This document shows positions 39,361-47,495 of a stretch of DNA of 64,000 nucleotides, in pieces. Made by a program: the position numbers and the translations under genes. How positions within the stretch are numbered: the stretch's first letter is position 1; the number at the start of each line of letters is the position of its first letter. The notes under the pieces are model-generated. The model was not told where the DNA came from. It made no database searches and worked only from the letters and a program-made list of their open reading frames with translations. This DNA is from DASXRA01 sp036558905 (GTDB taxonomy: Bacteria; Actinomycetota; Actinomycetes; Mycobacteriales; Jatrophihabitantaceae): NCBI GenBank assembly GCA_036558905.1, contig DATBER010000032.1, forward strand, positions 93,927 through 157,926, given 5' to 3'.

Positions 39361-40848
39361 GTGTCCGCATTCGGTTGGCGACTCGTGTACGGCGGCAAGA
39401 CACCCCCACCAGGGCAGGTGGTCCGCCCCGGCGAGCGGCTGTCATGGCCGCGCACGGTCGGGCTCGGCGCGCAGCACGTGGTCGCGATGTTCGGCGCGAC
39501 GTTCGTCTTCCCGGTCGTCATGGGGCTCAACCCGAACCTGGCCGTGATGATGTCCGGCGTCGCGACGATCCTTTTCCTGCTGATCGTCAACGGGAAGATC
39601 CCGTCCTATCTTGGGACGTCGGCGTCGTTCGTGGCCGCCGTAGCCGCGATCCGGGCGCAGGGCGGTGACTCCGAGTCGGTCACGGGCGCGATCCTCGTCG
39701 CCGGACTGGTTCTCGTCGCGGTCGGCGTGATCGTGCACGTCCTGGGCGGCGAGGTCGTGCAGAAGGTGCTGCCGCCCGCGGTCACCGGCGCGGTCGTCAT
39801 GCTGATCGGCTTCAACCTGGCGCCGGTCGTCGCGAACACGTACTGGCCGCAGGACCAGTGGGTGGCCCTGCTGACCATGGGGTTCGTGATCGTGGCCGCC
39901 GTGTTGTTTCCCGGGTTCTGGTCGCGCATCGCGATCTTCCTCGGGCTGATCTTCGGCTACCTGATCTCGTGGCTGTTCGACCGAGTCTTCGGCCAGATCA
40001 ACTCGGTGCTGCCGTCGGTCGGCCACGCGACCGATCACTACCGCGTCGACTGGGCACCGGTGCGCTCGGCCGACTGGATCGGCTTCCCGCCGCACACCAG
40101 CGTGGCCGCCGACGGCAAGGAGGTCCCCGGGTGGATGCTGCCGAGCTTCCACTGGACGTTCATCCTGCTGGCCCTGCCGAGCGTCATCGCGCTGCTCGCC
40201 GAGAACGCCGGCCACGTCAAGGCGGTCAGCGAGATGACCCGTGACGAGCTCAACCCGTACCTGGGCCGGGCGTTCATCGGCGACGGCGTGGGCACCTCGG
40301 TCGCGTCGCTGGTCGGCGGTTCGCCCACCACGACCTACGCCGAGAACATCGGGGTCATGGCCGCCACCCGCATCTACTCGACAGCGGCCTATTACGTGGC
40401 GGCGGTCGTGGCCATCCTGCTGGGGTTCTGTCCCAAGTTCGGGGCAATCGTCGACCAGACGCCGGGTGGCGTGCTCGGCGGAATCACAGTCGTGCTGTAC
40501 GGCATGATCGGCTTGCTCGGCGCGAAGATCTGGGTCGAGAACCGGGTGGACTTCGCCAATCCGGTGAACCTCGTGCCGCTCGCGGCCGGCATCATCACCG
40601 GCATCGGCGGGGTGACCCTGAAATTCACCGACAACTTCTCCATCGGCGGCATCGCATTGGGCACGATCGTCACGTTGGTCGGCTACCACGGGGTGCGCTG
40701 GCTGGCCCCGCCGCACATGCGCGAGGAGCCGCAGGTGGCCGGGCGGGCCTACGAGGGCGGTGCAATGATCGCGGCCGGCAACGTCGAGACACCTGAGGGC
40801 GAGGTGTCGCCGTATCGCGTCGACGACCCGCCGTCCGGTAGAGAATGA
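39361..40848 (+). CDS. NCS2-family uracil/xanthine permease (UraA-like)
   Basis: Proton-coupled nucleobase importer, 495 residues with about 14 membrane segments. The two substrate-binding glutamates of UraA have counterparts at Glu281 (LLAENAGHVKAVSE) and Glu328 in the NCS2 signature ENIGVMAATR. The UraA-like ENAGH form, rather than the QN-type of xanthine/urate carriers, favours a pyrimidine such as uracil. GTG at 39361 is preceded by GGGAGG. First gene of an operon with a three-subunit molybdenum hydroxylase, so the imported base is probably the substrate of that enzyme. Confidence 0.88.
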   Translation: MSAFGWRLVYGGKTPPPGQVVRPGERLSWPRTVGLGAQHVVAMFGATFVFPVVMGLNPNLAVMMSGVATILFLLIVNGKIPSYLGTSASFVAAVAAIRAQGGDSESVTGAILVAGLVLVAVGVIVHVLGGEVVQKVLPPAVTGAVVMLIGFNLAPVVANTYWPQDQWVALLTMGFVIVAAVLFPGFWSRIAIFLGLIFGYLISWLFDRVFGQINSVLPSVGHATDHYRVDWAPVRSADWIGFPPHTSVAADGKEVPGWMLPSFHWTFILLALPSVIALLAENAGHVKAVSEMTRDELNPYLGRAFIGDGVGTSVASLVGGSPTTTYAENIGVMAATRIYSTAAYYVAAVVAILLGFCPKFGAIVDQTPGGVLGGITVVLYGMIGLLGAKIWVENRVDFANPVNLVPLAAGIITGIGGVTLKFTDNFSIGGIALGTIVTLVGYHGVRWLAPPHMREEPQVAGRAYEGGAMIAAGNVETPEGEVSPYRVDDPPSGRE

Positions 40849-40852
40849 CCGG

Positions 40853-41725
40853 ATGAAGCCACCGCCGTTCGACTACTCGCGACCGTCGTCGGTCGACGAG
40901 GCCCTGTCGGTGCTGGCGTCGCTGGGCGCCGACGGGAAGGTGCTGGCCGGCGGGCAGAGCCTGGTGCCGTTGTTGTCGATGCGACTGGCCGCGCCGCACC
41001 ACCTGGTCGACATCAACCGGCTGGCGTCGCTGGCCTACGTGCGCGGTGACGCCGATGCCGTGCGGGTCGGCGCGATCGCCCGGCACGCCGACGTGGAGGC
41101 CGACGCTGATGCGGCCCGTGTGCAGCCGCTGCTGCGCCGGGCCCTGCGGCTGGTGGCCCACCCGACGATCCGCAACCGGGGCACGACCGTGGGCAGCTTG
41201 GCCCACGCCGACCCGGCCGCCGAGATGCCGGCCGTCCTTGCCGTACTGGGCGGTACGGTGCGGTTGGCGTCGACGGCCGGAATCCGCGAGGTGGCCGCCG
41301 CCGACTTCTTCGCCGGCCCGCTGGAGTGCGCGCTGCGCCCGGGTGAGCTGGCCGTCGAAGCGGCGTTCCCGGCCGCGCCGGCCCGTTCGGGCAGCGCCGT
41401 CGAGGAGGTGTCCCGCCGGCACGGCGACTACGCCGTCTGCGGGGTGTGCGTCGTCGTGACCCTGGACGATGACCGCCACATCTCCTCCGTACGGGCCGGG
41501 TACGTGTCGGTGGCACCGACCCCGCTGGTGCTCGACCTGACCGAGGCGGTGCGCGGGCGGGCCTACGACGCCCCGCTCGACGCCGTCCGCGGCGCGGTGG
41601 ACGTCGAGCCCGAGGCCGACATCCACGCGACGGCCGACTACCGGCGGCACCTGGCGGGTGTGCTCACCGTGCGGGCGGTTCAGGCGGCCGCTCGTGACGC
41701 GGTGGAGCGGGAGGTGGCCGCGTGA
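40853..41725 (+). CDS. Molybdenum hydroxylase, FAD-binding subunit
   Basis: Medium subunit of an xanthine dehydrogenase/CODH-type enzyme, 290 residues. The FAD-binding motifs are AGGQSLVPLLSMRLAAP near residue 32 and TIRNRGTTVGSLAHADPAAE near 105; the C-terminal CODH flavoprotein domain follows. It begins five bases after the permease and overlaps the iron-sulfur subunit by four bases. Predicted to pass electrons from the 2Fe-2S clusters to an acceptor. Confidence 0.92.
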   Translation: MKPPPFDYSRPSSVDEALSVLASLGADGKVLAGGQSLVPLLSMRLAAPHHLVDINRLASLAYVRGDADAVRVGAIARHADVEADADAARVQPLLRRALRLVAHPTIRNRGTTVGSLAHADPAAEMPAVLAVLGGTVRLASTAGIREVAAADFFAGPLECALRPGELAVEAAFPAAPARSGSAVEEVSRRHGDYAVCGVCVVVTLDDDRHISSVRAGYVSVAPTPLVLDLTEAVRGRAYDAPLDAVRGAVDVEPEADIHATADYRRHLAGVLTVRAVQAAARDAVEREVAA

Positions 41726-42258
41726 GCGAGCACGAGATCCGGCTGACCGTCAACGGCGCGGCCCACGACGTGCAGGTGCCGGCCCGGCGGTTGCTGTCGG
41801 ACTGCCTGCGCCACGACCTGGGCCTGACCGGCACGCACGTCGGCTGCGAGCACGGCGTGTGCGGGGCCTGCACGGTGCTGCTCGACGGCCGGCCGGTGCG
41901 CTCGTGCCTGTTGCTGGCGGTCGCGGCCGACGGGCAACACGTCACCACCGTCGAGGGGCTGGCCGCCGATGACGACCTTTCGCCGGTGCAGCAGGCGTTC
42001 CAGGACTGCCACGGGCTGCAGTGCGGCTTCTGCACGCCTGGGTTCCTGACCACGATTACAGCCGGGCTGCGCGACAACCCGCAGCCGAGCGAGGACGAGG
42101 CCCGCGAGATGGTGGCCGGCAACCTGTGCCGGTGCACTGGCTACCAGAACATCGTCGCTGCCGTGCTGCGCGCCGCGGAGCTGACCCGATCGTGCAACTC
42201 TGGGCCGCCTGACGCGGCCGAAAGTCGCACGGTCGACGAGGGGACCCTGGCGTCATGA
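41722..42258 (+). CDS. Molybdenum hydroxylase, 2Fe-2S subunit
   Basis: Small subunit, 178 residues. The ferredoxin-like cluster is held by Cys42, Cys47, Cys50 and Cys62 (GCEHGVCGAC and RSC). The second, helical domain has Cys101, Cys104, Cys136 and Cys138 (QCGFCTPG and NLCRCTGYQN). All eight ligands are present. GTG start within the FAD subunit stop; the stop overlaps the large subunit. The C-terminus extends about 25 residues beyond the usual end. Confidence 0.95.
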   Translation: MSEHEIRLTVNGAAHDVQVPARRLLSDCLRHDLGLTGTHVGCEHGVCGACTVLLDGRPVRSCLLLAVAADGQHVTTVEGLAADDDLSPVQQAFQDCHGLQCGFCTPGFLTTITAGLRDNPQPSEDEAREMVAGNLCRCTGYQNIVAAVLRAAELTRSCNSGPPDAAESRTVDEGTLAS

Positions 42259-44684
42259 CGAAGATGTTCGGCGAGCCGATCAAGCGGGTCGAGGACCGTC
42301 GGCTGGTCACCGGACGGGGGGCCTATCTCGACGACCTGGGCCAGGACGCCTACGCTGCGGCACTCGTCCGCTCGCCGCACGCCCACGCCCGTCTCGTCGA
42401 CATCGACGTCACCGACGCCCTGGACGTCGACGGGCTGATCGCGATCTACACCTACGACGACCTGACCGGCCCGCTGGCCGAAGCGCTGCCGCTGCTCATC
42501 CCGCACCCGGCGCTGACCCACGGGCGCACCGTCCACGCGCTGGCCCGCGACGAGGTGAACCACGTCGGCGAGGCGGTGGCGATGGTCGTCGCCCGCGACC
42601 GCTACGCCGCCGAGGACGCCGCCGAGCGCATCGCCGTCAGCTACGAACCGCTGCCGGCAGTGGTGGGCATCGAGGCCGCGCGCGCGGCGGAGCACCTCGT
42701 CCACGACGACGTGCCGGGCAATCTGGCCGCCAACTACACGCAGGAGTACGGCGACGCCCGGGCCGCGGTCGCCGCCGCGCCGCACCGGCTCACCCTCAAC
42801 CTGAGCGTCGAGCGGTCTGCGTCCACCCCGATGGAGACCCGGGGTGTGCTGGCCGAGTGGGACACCGACTCGGGCCGGCTGCGGATGTGGTCGTCCACCC
42901 AGACCTCGACCGGGCTGCGGGCGGCCGTTGCGGCCAAGCTCGGCCTCGCCCTGACCAACGTCGAGGTGATCACGCCGGACGTCGGTGGCGGCTTCGGCGT
43001 CAAGATCGTGCACCCGTGGCCGGAGGAACTGCTCGTTCCGATGGCGGCCCGGGCGCTGGGCCATCCGGTCAAGTACACCGAGGACCGCCGCGAGCACTTC
43101 ATTGCCGCGGCGCACGAGCGGGCCCAGCTGCATCACGTCGAGGTCGGCTTCGACGACTCCGGGCGGATCCTCGGCCTGGACGTGCGGTTCTGGCACGACC
43201 ACGGCGCATACATCCCGTACGGGGTGATCATTCCGATCGTGACGTCGACCCAGCTGCTCGGCCCGTACAAGCCGGCGGCGTACCGGGTCGAGTTCGACAG
43301 CCTCTACACGAACACGGTGATCGTCACGCCCTACCGGGGCGCCGGCCGCCCGCAGGCCGCGTTCGTCATGGAGCGCACGTTGGACGCGATCGCCCACTCG
43401 CTCGGGCTGGATCGGGCGGACGTGCGGGCGGCCAACTTCATCCAGCCCGACGAGATGCCCTACGACTTCGGGCTGACCTTCCAGGACGGCCGGCCGCTCA
43501 TCTACGACTCGGGTGATTTTCCGGCCTCGCTGGACAAGTTGAAGAAGCTGGTCGGGTGGGACTCGTTCGAGTCGTTCCGCGAGGCGGCTCGAGCCGAGGG
43601 GCGCCGCGTCGGCATCGGCCTGGCCTGTTACGTCGAGGGCACCGGTGTCGGCCCGTACGAGGGCGGGCACGTGCTGATCGAGACGACGGGCAAGGTCAAG
43701 GTCGCGACCGGCCTCACTACGCAAGGGCAGGGCCACGCCACCGTGTTCGCCCAGATCGTTGCGGACGAGCTGGGCGTGCCGCTGGCCGACGTCGAGGTCG
43801 TCACCGGCGACACGCGGCGATTCCCTTATGCGGTAGGCACCTTCGCCTCGCGGGCGGCCGTCATGAGCGGCTCGGCGATCGCGCTGGCCGCCCGCAACGT
43901 CCGCGAGAAGGTGCTGCGAGTGGCCGCCGACGCGCTCGAGGCCGACCCGGGCGATCTCGAGATCGTCGACGGCCGGGTGCGGGTCAAGGGCAACCCCGGC
44001 GCGGAGGTCGCCCTGGGCACGGTGGCCGTGCTGTCCAACCCGCTGCGGTACGCCTTCGACGAGGCGTCCAAGGCGGCCACCCAGTTCGTCGTGGGCGATC
44101 CGGACAAGCCGCCGGTGGCCGAGGGCGACGAGCCGGGCCTGGAGGGGCGCGACTACTACTCGCCGCCGCACGCCACGTTCGCCAACGGCATGCACGCGGT
44201 CATCGTCGAGACCGATCCGGACACGGCTGAGATCCGCATCCTCAAATACGCCGTGGTGCACGACTGCGGGCGACTGATCAACCCGCGCATCGTCGAGGGA
44301 CAGATCCATGGGGGAGTGGCGCAGGGAGTCGGCGGAGCGCTCTACGAGCGGATGGTCTACGACGAGCACGGCCAGCTGCTGAACGCCTCGTTCATGGACT
44401 TCCTCATCCCGTACGTGACCGAGGTGCCGCGTGGCATCGACATCGACCATCTCGAGACGCCGTCGCCGCTGAACCCGCTGGGCATCAAGGGCGCCGGGGA
44501 GGCCGGCGTGATCCCGTCGGCGGCCGTGTTCGCTGCGGCGATCGAGGACGCCGAGGGCATCCCGATCACGTCCATGCCCATATCGCCGAGCGAACTGTTC
44601 GAGCTGCGGCGCACCCACGACGGTTTTGGTCACCAGGTCGCGTATAACCGGCCCGGTGACCAAGACCGGGAGGAGACGACGTGA
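42255..44684 (+). CDS. Molybdenum hydroxylase, large molybdopterin-binding subunit (candidate uracil dehydrogenase)
   Basis: Hydroxylates a carbon next to nitrogen in its substrate using water. The 809-residue protein has the substrate-domain start IKRVEDRRLVTGRGAYLDD, the cofactor block VGGGFGVKIVHPW near 245, the active-site loop PYRGAGR (359-365) and the catalytic glutamate at about 749 (KGAGEAG). The loop is the form seen in form-II CODH-like proteins; the Cys loop (VAYRCSFR) of true CO dehydrogenase is absent. Company of a UraA-like permease, nucleoside hydrolase and barbiturase suggests uracil or thymine as substrate; xanthine is an alternative. Its last 20 residues come from a palindromic repeat. 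Confidence 0.88.
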   Translation: MTKMFGEPIKRVEDRRLVTGRGAYLDDLGQDAYAAALVRSPHAHARLVDIDVTDALDVDGLIAIYTYDDLTGPLAEALPLLIPHPALTHGRTVHALARDEVNHVGEAVAMVVARDRYAAEDAAERIAVSYEPLPAVVGIEAARAAEHLVHDDVPGNLAANYTQEYGDARAAVAAAPHRLTLNLSVERSASTPMETRGVLAEWDTDSGRLRMWSSTQTSTGLRAAVAAKLGLALTNVEVITPDVGGGFGVKIVHPWPEELLVPMAARALGHPVKYTEDRREHFIAAAHERAQLHHVEVGFDDSGRILGLDVRFWHDHGAYIPYGVIIPIVTSTQLLGPYKPAAYRVEFDSLYTNTVIVTPYRGAGRPQAAFVMERTLDAIAHSLGLDRADVRAANFIQPDEMPYDFGLTFQDGRPLIYDSGDFPASLDKLKKLVGWDSFESFREAARAEGRRVGIGLACYVEGTGVGPYEGGHVLIETTGKVKVATGLTTQGQGHATVFAQIVADELGVPLADVEVVTGDTRRFPYAVGTFASRAAVMSGSAIALAARNVREKVLRVAADALEADPGDLEIVDGRVRVKGNPGAEVALGTVAVLSNPLRYAFDEASKAATQFVVGDPDKPPVAEGDEPGLEGRDYYSPPHATFANGMHAVIVETDPDTAEIRILKYAVVHDCGRLINPRIVEGQIHGGVAQGVGGALYERMVYDEHGQLLNASFMDFLIPYVTEVPRGIDIDHLETPSPLNPLGIKGAGEAGVIPSAAVFAAAIEDAEGIPITSMPISPSELFELRRTHDGFGHQVAYNRPGDQDREETT
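44621..44668 (+). repeat. Dispersed palindromic element, copy 2 (inside the molybdenum subunit 3' end)
   Basis: Arms CGGTTTTGGTCACC (44621-44634) and GGTGACCAAGACCG (44655-44668) pair with one G:T wobble around a 20-base loop with the AT-containing centre CGTATAACC. It is read in frame as GFGHQVAYNRPGDQDR, almost the same peptide as at the end of PyrC, and stops ten bases before the stop codon of the gene. Confidence 0.85.
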
Positions 44685-45286
44685 AGGTCAGCGGTGACGC
44701 CGTGCTGCACGCCCCGATCGAGCGGGTGTGGCAGGCGCTGAACGACCCGGCCGTCCTGGTCCGGACGATCCCCGGCTGCGAGCGGCTGGAGGCAACCGGC
44801 CCGGACTCGTACACCATGGTCGTGACGGCCGGCGTCGCCTCGATCAAGGGCACCTACTCCGGCGAGGTGAAGCTGTCCGACCAGCAGCCGCCGGGCTCGT
44901 TCGTGATGAGCGCCAGCGGGGCCGGCGCGCCCGGGACGGTGAGCACCGAGGTCCAGGTGCGACTGTCCGAGGTGGACGGTGGCACCCGGCTGACCTACGA
45001 CGCCGACGCGGTGATCGGCGGCATGATCGGCGGCGTCGGGCAACGGATGCTGGCCGGCGTGGCCAAGAAGATGGCCGGCGAGTTCTTCGCCGCCGTCGAC
45101 GACGTGCTGACCGGGAAGGCCCCCGCCCAGCCGACGACGGCCACGGTCCCCGAGGGCGTGTACGTGGCCCCGCCCAAACCGGCAGTGGCGGTACCCGGAG
45201 GCTTCCTGACCGGGGCGCTCGTCGGCGCGACGATCGCCCTGGCCGGTGTGGTGGTCGGCGCCGTTTTCGGCCGGCGTCGGGGCTGA
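44681..45286 (+). CDS. CoxG-like SRPBCC-fold protein with C-terminal membrane anchor
   Basis: A 201-residue protein with the CoxG signature MKVSGDAVLHAPIERVWQAL and IPGCERLEATGPDSY in the first 45 residues, an SRPBCC ligand-binding fold to about 150, then a proline-rich linker and one membrane helix (GGFLTGALVGATIALAG region, about 168-192). In CO dehydrogenase systems CoxG anchors the enzyme to the membrane, connecting it to the quinone pool. The GTG start overlaps the large subunit stop, so it probably serves this molybdenum hydroxylase. Confidence 0.87.
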   Translation: MKVSGDAVLHAPIERVWQALNDPAVLVRTIPGCERLEATGPDSYTMVVTAGVASIKGTYSGEVKLSDQQPPGSFVMSASGAGAPGTVSTEVQVRLSEVDGGTRLTYDADAVIGGMIGGVGQRMLAGVAKKMAGEFFAAVDDVLTGKAPAQPTTATVPEGVYVAPPKPAVAVPGGFLTGALVGATIALAGVVVGAVFGRRRG

Positions 45287-45302
45287 GCCGCCCGCCCCAG
45301 AG

Positions 45303-45317
45303 CCGGCTGTGAGCCGG
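45303..45317 (+). terminator. Hairpin after the molybdenum hydroxylase operon
   Basis: CCGGCT-GTG-AGCCGG, perfect 6-bp stem 17 bases after the CoxG stop, followed by a second CCGG-AA-CCGG hairpin at 45325-45334. There is no T run. Plausible end of the permease-hydroxylase transcript. Confidence 0.4.
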
Positions 45318-45361
45318 ACCGGGGCCGGAACCGGGCCGGCGAGGCCACCCGTTGAACCGAC

Positions 45362-45610
45362 ATGACCACGACGATGATCTGCCCGAAGTGCCGTGGAGTC
45401 ATGGCCGCCTACGAGCGCAACGGCGTGCTGGTCGAGCAGTGCTCCGACTGCCGGGGCCTGTTCCTCGACCGGGGCGAACTCGAGCACCTGATCAACGCCG
45501 AGGCCTCGTTCAACCGGCGCTCCGCGCCGGCCGCCGACCCGCAGTTTCGCCACCAACCGCACTCCTACAAGCGCAAGCGGCGCTCGCTCTTCGAGGATCT
45601 GTTTGACTGA
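45362..45610 (+). CDS. TFIIB-type zinc-ribbon small protein
   Basis: An 82-residue protein with two CxxC pairs spaced for one zinc ribbon (ICPKCRG near 7-13; QCSDCRGLFLDRGELEHLI near 27-45), the hallmark of the zf-TFIIB family, and a basic, arginine-rich C-terminus. Function unknown. Its stop overlaps the following acetyltransferase gene by eight bases. Confidence 0.8.
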   Translation: MTTTMICPKCRGVMAAYERNGVLVEQCSDCRGLFLDRGELEHLINAEASFNRRSAPAADPQFRHQPHSYKRKRRSLFEDLFD

Positions 45611-46091
45611 TGCCGTGAATGTGCGACCGGTCGAGGACGACGAACGCGAACGGATCGGCAAGATCCTGGCGCAGCGATGGGGGTCGCCGGTGGTGGTGAG
45701 CCGCGGGGTTCGCCACGACCTGCGGGAACTGCCAACGCTCGTGGCCGAGCAGGACGGTGAGATCGTCGGGATCGTGACGTATGAGCCCGGCGGCGACGGC
45801 GCCGAGGTCACCTCGCTGGACGCGCTGCGTCCGGACCGGGGAGTCGGCACCGCCCTGCTCGACGCGGTGATCGACGTCGGGCTGAGCAACGGGTGGCGGC
45901 GGTTGTGGCTGATCACCACCAACGACAACACGCACGCGCTGCGCTTCTACCAGCGGCGCGGCTGGGACCTGGTGGCCGTGCACCGCGGCGCCGTCGACGA
46001 TGCCCGGAGCGTCAAGCCGGAGATCCCCGAGAAGGGCAATGACGACATCGCGATCAAGCACGAACTGGAGCTAGAACTCGTGCTGAAGTGA
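45603..46091 (+). CDS. GNAT-family N-acetyltransferase
   Basis: A 162-residue protein with the acetyl-CoA site LRPDRGVGTALLDAVIDVG (about 79-97) and the C-terminal NTHALRFYQRRGWDLVAVHRG. Substrate not identifiable. The TTG at 45603 overlaps the zinc-ribbon gene; GTG at 45615 is an equally good start. The 3' end overlaps the convergent ArsR-type gene by 21 bp. Confidence 0.82.
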   Translation: MTDAVNVRPVEDDERERIGKILAQRWGSPVVVSRGVRHDLRELPTLVAEQDGEIVGIVTYEPGGDGAEVTSLDALRPDRGVGTALLDAVIDVGLSNGWRRLWLITTNDNTHALRFYQRRGWDLVAVHRGAVDDARSVKPEIPEKGNDDIAIKHELELELVLK

Positions 46092-46754
46092 CGCGCTGAG
46101 CACGTCGCGTCCCGGCGGGGTGAGCCGCACCGCCCGCCCGGACCCGATCCGCTCGACCCAGCCGGCGTCGAAGCAGCGCCGGCACAGGGCCGCGCCGACC
46201 GCCCCGGCCAGGTGCTGGCGGCGCTCGGTCCAGTCCAGGCAGCTGCGCACGAGCGGGCGGCGTCCGCCGTCCGAGACCTCGACGCCCAGGGCGGCCAGCC
46301 AGGCCCGCCCGGCGTTGGTCACGTTCCACCCGTCGAGCAGGCCCCGGTCGAGCATCGCGTCGGTGACCCCCACCCCGAGGGCTCCGGCCAGGTGGTCGTA
46401 GCAGGTCCGCCCGCGGGCCAGCGCGGCCCGTTTGCTGGCGTGGCCCAGGGACGTCGGGCGGGCCACCGGCTGCGGGGCCCGGGCGGACAGGTGCTCGACC
46501 AGTTCGGCGACCTCGTGGTCGGCCAGGCGGACGTAGCGGTGCCGGCCCTGGCGCTCCTCGACGAGCAGCCCGTCGGCCACCAGCCGGTCCAGGTGCTCGC
46601 TGGCCGTCGAGCGGGCCACGCCGCCCGTTCGGGCCAGCTCGCCGGCCGTCCAGGCCCGCCCGTCGAGCAGGGCCAGGCAGAACGCGGCCCGGGTACGGTC
46701 GGCCAGGGCCCCGGCCAACCGGGCCATCTCGGCCGCTCCGTCGTAGCTGTGCAT
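46071..46754 (-). CDS. ArsR-type winged-helix regulator with C-terminal extension
   Basis: A 227-residue protein. The first 85 residues form an ArsR-like winged helix (ALADRTRAAFCLALLDGRAW, GGVARSTASEHLDRLVADGL, wing ERQGRHRYVRLAD). A C-terminal domain of about 130 residues contains a CRRCFDAGWVERIG segment. Such two-domain ArsR proteins often sense a small molecule or metal. It is divergent from the flavin-reductase-like gene, and both start codons lie in a shared inverted repeat, so it very likely controls that gene. Confidence 0.82.
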   Translation of the reverse strand: MHSYDGAAEMARLAGALADRTRAAFCLALLDGRAWTAGELARTGGVARSTASEHLDRLVADGLLVEERQGRHRYVRLADHEVAELVEHLSARAPQPVARPTSLGHASKRAALARGRTCYDHLAGALGVGVTDAMLDRGLLDGWNVTNAGRAWLAALGVEVSDGGRRPLVRSCLDWTERRQHLAGAVGAALCRRCFDAGWVERIGSGRAVRLTPPGRDVLSASLQHEF

Positions 46755-46821
46755 GCCTCGACTATGCCGCGCCGACGGTTCGGCCCGCAGCGAACTTTCG
46801 CGCGCCGACGATCGAGGCATG
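46752..46821. promoter_or_regulatory. Symmetric divergent control region with start codons inside an inverted repeat
   Basis: CATGCCTCGA at 46752-46761 and TCGAGGCATG at 46812-46821 are perfect 10-bp inverted copies; each carries the start codon of one divergent gene. Between them lies a second palindrome, GCGAA-CT-TTCGC (46790-46801), a good ArsR operator candidate. There is no ribosome site for either gene, so both may be leaderless, with hexamers CATAGT (minus) and GACGAT (plus) seven bases before the starts. Confidence 0.6.
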
Positions 46822-47418
46822 ACCGAACACATGACGATCCGGCCGAGCATCCTGTACTTCGGCACGCCCGTGGCCCTGCTGTCCACGGAGAACGACGACG
46901 GATCGGCCAACCTGGCCCCGATGTCGTCGGCCTGGGCGCTGGGCGACGTGTTCGTGCTCGGCATCGGCACCGCGTCGCAGACGGCGGCCAACCTGCGCGC
47001 CCGGCCCGAGCTGGTGATCAACCTGCCGGAGCCGGAGCAGTGGCGCCAGGTCGAGCGGCTGGCCCCGCTGACCGGCGTGCACCCGGTGCCGGCCCACAAG
47101 CGCGGCACGTTCCGGTACGAGAAGGCCAAGTTCGCCGCGGCCGGGTTGCGGGCCGTCGCTTCGGAGTGCGTGCGCCCTCCCCGGGCGGCCGAGTGCCCGG
47201 TGCAGATCGAGGCCCGCGCGCAACGGGTCGGGCCGGACGCGGCCGGCGACTTCACCATCGTCGAGGCGAAAGTCCTGTGCGTGCACGCCCACCCGCGGGT
47301 TGTGGTGGATGGCACGTCGCACATCGACACCGATGCCTGGAGTCCGCTGATCTACAACTTCCGCCACTACTTCGGACTCGGCCAGCGGCTGGGCAAGACG
47401 TTCCGCGCCGAGACCTGA
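46819..47418 (+). CDS. Flavin reductase-like FMN-binding protein
   Basis: A 199-residue protein of the flavin-reductase-like split-barrel family: RPSILYFGTPVALLSTENDD near 8-27, PMSSAWALGDVFVLGIG near 36, and NLPEPEQWRQVERLAPLTG near 75. It probably binds FMN and reduces or uses flavin; the substrate is unknown. The ATG at 46819 is embedded in the inverted repeat shared with the ArsR gene. A hairpin follows its stop directly. Confidence 0.8.
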   Translation: MTEHMTIRPSILYFGTPVALLSTENDDGSANLAPMSSAWALGDVFVLGIGTASQTAANLRARPELVINLPEPEQWRQVERLAPLTGVHPVPAHKRGTFRYEKAKFAAAGLRAVASECVRPPRAAECPVQIEARAQRVGPDAAGDFTIVEAKVLCVHAHPRVVVDGTSHIDTDAWSPLIYNFRHYFGLGQRLGKTFRAET

Positions 47419-47444
47419 TCGGCTCCGAAGCCGGCCGAGCCGAT
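47418..47444 (+). terminator. Hairpin terminator after the flavin reductase-like gene
   Basis: ATCGGCTC and GAGCCGAT form a perfect 8-bp stem around an 11-base loop, beginning at the last base of the stop codon. It separates this gene from the hydantoinase pair. Confidence 0.6.
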
Positions 47445-47495
47445 TCGGCAGTAGTCGCCGACGTAAGTCCGCGAGCGGCCAAGTTGACTCGCAGC

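Noticed and set aside
42255..44684. Aerobic CO dehydrogenase (CoxL) call for the molybdenum subunit
   Set aside because: The Cys-containing active-site loop of form I CoxL is missing and replaced by PYRGAGR; the gene company is nucleobase-related.
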